Shown here one piece after another: positions 60,950 to 64,000 of a DNA stretch of 64,000 nt; within the stretch, counting starts at the first letter, position 1; every line of letters begins with the position of its first letter. Position numbers and translations under genes: made by a program. The notes under the pieces were generated by a model. It ran no database searches and was not told where the DNA came from. It saw only the letters and a program-made list of their open reading frames with translations. Origin of the DNA: Micractinium sp. NFX-FRZ (taxonomy: Eukaryota > Chlorophyta > Trebouxiophyceae > Chlorellales > Chlorellaceae). The DNA lies in assembly GCA_029339195.1 (NCBI GenBank), contig JAPTJF010000018.1:186001-250000 (forward strand), in the 5' to 3' direction.

Positions 60950-63900
60950 TCACCCACGGTGCCCGCTGGCGCCGCCGCCCGTCAGCAGCCCTGACGTGAG
61001 CGCTGCCAGCCTTGCGAGGCTGGCATCCAGCCGCTCCGACTGCCAGCTGCGGACGTACTGCTGATTGTCTTCAGATCCAGAAGCTCCCAGGATTCCAAAG
61101 TCGGCAGAGCTGCGTCCCAAAATGCCCCGCCCCCCAGCGCTGCTGGCAGGCCCCCGTGCCTCCCACGTGCTCGCAGCCGTAAGCCCGCCCCCGCCGATGT
61201 GCTGCCAGCCACCAGCACCAGGGCTGCAGCTGACTGCCGGAGGCAGGCTGGGCGTCCAGCCAGCCAAGGGTGAGGCGGAGGGCCCAATGGAGGAGAGGGA
61301 GGAGAGGGAGGTGGAGGGTTCCGCCAGGGGCAGGAGGTGTTGGGGGGAGCTGCGTGCGCTGCAGCTGCCACCCACCACCACTTCAGGGCTGATGCTGTCA
61401 CAGGACAGGGAGGAGTAGGGCCGCACCTGTCGCAGGTTCAGGGCAGGCACTGGCGCAGCTATACCTCCCTGCCTCCCCTGCTGCTGCTGCTGCTGGACTG
61501 CTGATGGTGGCAGCTCCCGCAGCGGCTGCTGCTGCTGCTGCTGCCTGCCGGCACTGCCCCACCCCCCAGGGCTGCCTGCCCTGCTGAAACCGCCGCCAAG
61601 CGGGGGGGACACCTCGGGCGTCTGAGCGGTGGGTGTCTGCGCCAGCGGCGTGCCATAGCAGGCCTCCTCCTCATCGTCATCCTCCTCCAACAACCTGCCC
61701 CCGCTAGGGCTGCTCCCGCTGGCGCTCTTGAATCCCCCGCCGCCGCTGCCGCCGTTCAGACCGCTGCCAAGCTGCCCAAACGTTTCCAAGCTGCTGCTGG
61801 TGGTGTGCCAGATGTGCTCACCAAACGCTGAGCCGAGCCTGGACGGCGCCGGAGCCTGCACCTGGCGCCCCCCCGCCCGCAGCCGCCCGCTGCCGGGCAG
61901 CGGCCGAAGAGGCGTCGCAATCTTGACCCGGGCCAACTCCAGCTGCAGCTGCTTGGCAGTGACTGCCACTGGCAGGGTGGGCGACTGGCTGCCGTAAGCG
62001 GATGCTGGCGGCGAGCCGCAGGCGCTGCCGCCCCGGCTGTCAGGCCGAGGCACAGAGAGCACCAGGGCATCTGGTGCTGCCAGGCTTGGCGCACCGTGGC
62101 CCCAGCCGGCCTCGGACGTCTGCACTCCAGTGCTCTCCACAGCCGGCGGGGGCGGCTTCGGCGCTGCTGCTGCCGCTGCTGGTTGGATGGCAGCCTGTGC
62201 TGCTGCGTCCCGCATGCTCTCCTGCCGCAGCAGCTGCTCCTGCACCAGCTCGCTGAGGGAGCTGCAGGTGACTTGCAGCTGCTGCTGCGCCTCGGCCAGC
62301 TGCGCCTGCAGCGCCGACACTTGCTGGTCGTGCCGCGCAGCAGCGGCCTGCACAGCAGCACCCACCTGGGCTGCAGCCTCTGCAGCGCCCCGCCGCTCCT
62401 GCTGCTGCACGGCAGAGGCGTGCTCCTGCGCTGCGGCTGCCGCCTGCTGCTTCAGCTGCTGCACCTGTGCCTCCAGGGCTGCAGTGTGGGCCACTGCACG
62501 CTGCAGCTCTGCCCGCAGCTGCTGCACCTCTTCGGCTGGCACCATATGACCCGCCCCATCCAGCTCCTCCTGCAGCAGCGCAGGTGGTGGGCACAAGCAT
62601 ACAATAGAAGGTTTGCATCAACAATCGGCATCCCTGCAGGCAGCCACGCTAATTACAGTGATGCTGCATGGCCCACGTTTGCAGCCCTGCCATGGCTGCC
62701 CCTCCGGCTGCCTCGCAGCATGCCTGCCTCTCAAAGTGCTTGCCAGCCTGCCCCACTCCCGCGCCCTTCCAAACCAGCCCGTCACACCTTCAGCGCAGTG
62801 GCCGCCAGCTCCAGCTTCTCGTTTGCCTCCCGCAGCGCCAGCACTTCATGGCTCTGGTGCTCCAGCTGACGCTCCGTCAGCATGAGCTGCTCCCTCAGGC
62901 CCGCCTCTGCCCGCCGCGCCGCTTCCAGCGCCAGCTGCTGTGCTGATGCCTCTGCATGCCGCAGAGCGTGCTGCCGCTCGCCCTCACATTCGCCATGCCG
63001 CTGCTGCTCCAGCAGAGCATGCTGGGCTGCACGGTGGCGGAGGCAGAGGAGGCAGGACAATGTAGGGGAATGCAGAAGCCTGAATGAACCAAAGAGGTTG
63101 AATCAAGCCTAGCAAGCCTGTGCGCGTGCACACTTGGACAGGCACCCCAGCATATGCCCTCGGCCTCACCATGCGCGTGCGCATCCATCAGGTCTGCATT
63201 CTGCTCCTGTAGGCGCTCAATCTCCTCCCGAGCAGCCGTCAGCAAGTCCTGGCTGGCAGAGACGTCAGCCTGCTGCTGCTGCTGCGGTTGGGGCGGCGGC
63301 GTCTGCGCCTCTGTCTGCACGCACGCATCCTGCAAGTCTGCCGCTGGCTCCTGCTGGGAGGAGCAGGGTTCCTCAAACAGCGCTGCCCAGGCAGCATTGT
63401 CCAGACCAGGCGGCGCGCCTACCGGGCTGCCCGTCTGCCCTGGTGATGCACACGGTGGCCCTGCCACCTGCTGCTGCTGCTGCTGCTGCTGTGCCTGCTG
63501 CTGCGCCTGCTGCTGCTGCGCCTGTGCCAGCTGCTGTCGCAGGTCACGTCGCTCCGCTTCGTGCTGCGCCCGCAAGCGCTGCACCTCGCCCTCGTATCTG
63601 CGCATGAGCTGGCCGGCAGTGGAGCTTTGTTCCAGCTCAGTCACACGCAGCGCCTGCCACTCTACCTGCTGCCGTGCATCTGCCAGCTCAACATCCAGCT
63701 GGCAGGCTCTGCAGTGGGAAGTGGAAATGCTAGCATTAATGTCAAAGCCAGTTCGTCAAGAGGCCTGGTCCAATGTCACATGCAGATGCCATTGACATGC
63801 CCGCATGCAGATGGCTTGGTGGAGCATTCCCCACAGACCACCTCACCTGGCCTCCACTGCTGCGGCCGTTGCCTGAGCGCTCTCCAGCTGCTGCCGCAGC

Positions 63901-64000
63901 TGCGCTGCCAGGGCATCAGCAGCATCAGCCCGAGCCACAGCCTCTGCTGCCGCCTGCCGAGCGCTGGCCGCTTCGGATGCAGCTACCTGAGCCTCTTGCG
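60950..64000 (-). CDS. Long coiled-coil protein, 5' end outside the window
   Basis: Partial gene; visible exons on the complement 63847-64000 (incomplete), 63170-63708, 62788-63026, 60950-62569, phases 2, 1 and 0 consistent. About 850 residues are visible. From the left part of the protein: heptad-like Ala/Gln/Glu/Leu/Arg stretches (AQLRQQLESAQATAAAVEAR, ELEQSS..., QHALLEQQRHGECEGERQHA, EEVQQLRAELQRAVAHTAAL) broken by polyGln, then a roughly 380-residue disordered Ser/Gly/Pro-rich tail with an acidic LLEEDDDEEEA patch and TP-rich motifs. This could be a golgin, centrosomal or tether-type protein; no specific family can be assigned. Confidence 0.75.

Overview
The window is nuclear DNA of a green plant-lineage microalga, most likely a trebouxiophyte of the Chlorella type. 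It is GC-rich and dense with short exons separated by introns of about 70-700 bp, with (C/T)nCAG acceptors and GTGAGN donors. The products are plant-like: a MOS14/transportin-3, a wali7/aluminium-induced-type protein, a plant-type ETF-ubiquinone oxidoreductase and U2A'. No operons, bacterial genes, tRNA or rRNA genes, CRISPR arrays or intact transposons were seen. The organism is an inference; the gene models were built by reading exons by hand, checking splice phase at every junction and comparing with known families.

Layout (left to right): DENR translation factor (+, 397-2591); wali7-like amidotransferase-fold protein (-, 3432-6426); transportin-3/MOS14 nuclear import receptor (-, 7399-16576, 18 exons); mitochondrial ETF-QO (-, 17547-23787, 16 exons); ER protein RFT1 (-, 24024-27107); glyoxalase-I-like VOC protein (+, 27727-29970); probable plastid protein of unknown function (-, 31090-32575); monoacylglycerol-lipase-like hydrolase (+, 33310-36349); U2 snRNP A' (-, 37235-39910); multi-pass membrane protein (+, 41237-44491, 3' end uncertain); OB-fold/CCCH zinc finger/methyltransferase-like protein (+, 45432-48646); 26S proteasome ATPase RPT1 (-, 49534-56242, 14 exons); six-helix membrane protein (-, 57012-58735); 129-residue single-pass membrane protein (-, 59808-60698); and a long coiled-coil protein running off the right edge (-, 60950 to beyond 64000). 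These are independent housekeeping genes, not one pathway. DENR, the SR-protein importer MOS14 and U2A' all touch mRNA handling, and ETF-QO, RFT1, GLYI and MGL are metabolic.

The most striking feature is in the introns. In at least ten genes they carry extra, degenerate, same-strand copies of the neighbouring exon edge together with its splice site (here called splice-junction echoes). Some form regular arrays: five 120-bp units after U2A' exon 4, and three extra acceptor-plus-exon-start copies before transportin exon 13. Secondly, 7 of about 100 inferred introns use GC instead of GT donors, each supported by reading phase and protein homology. Thirdly, one RPT1 intron holds a near-perfect inverted repeat with 80-bp arms. 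Finally, the DENR protein appears to have lost all four zinc-binding cysteines of its N-terminal motif.
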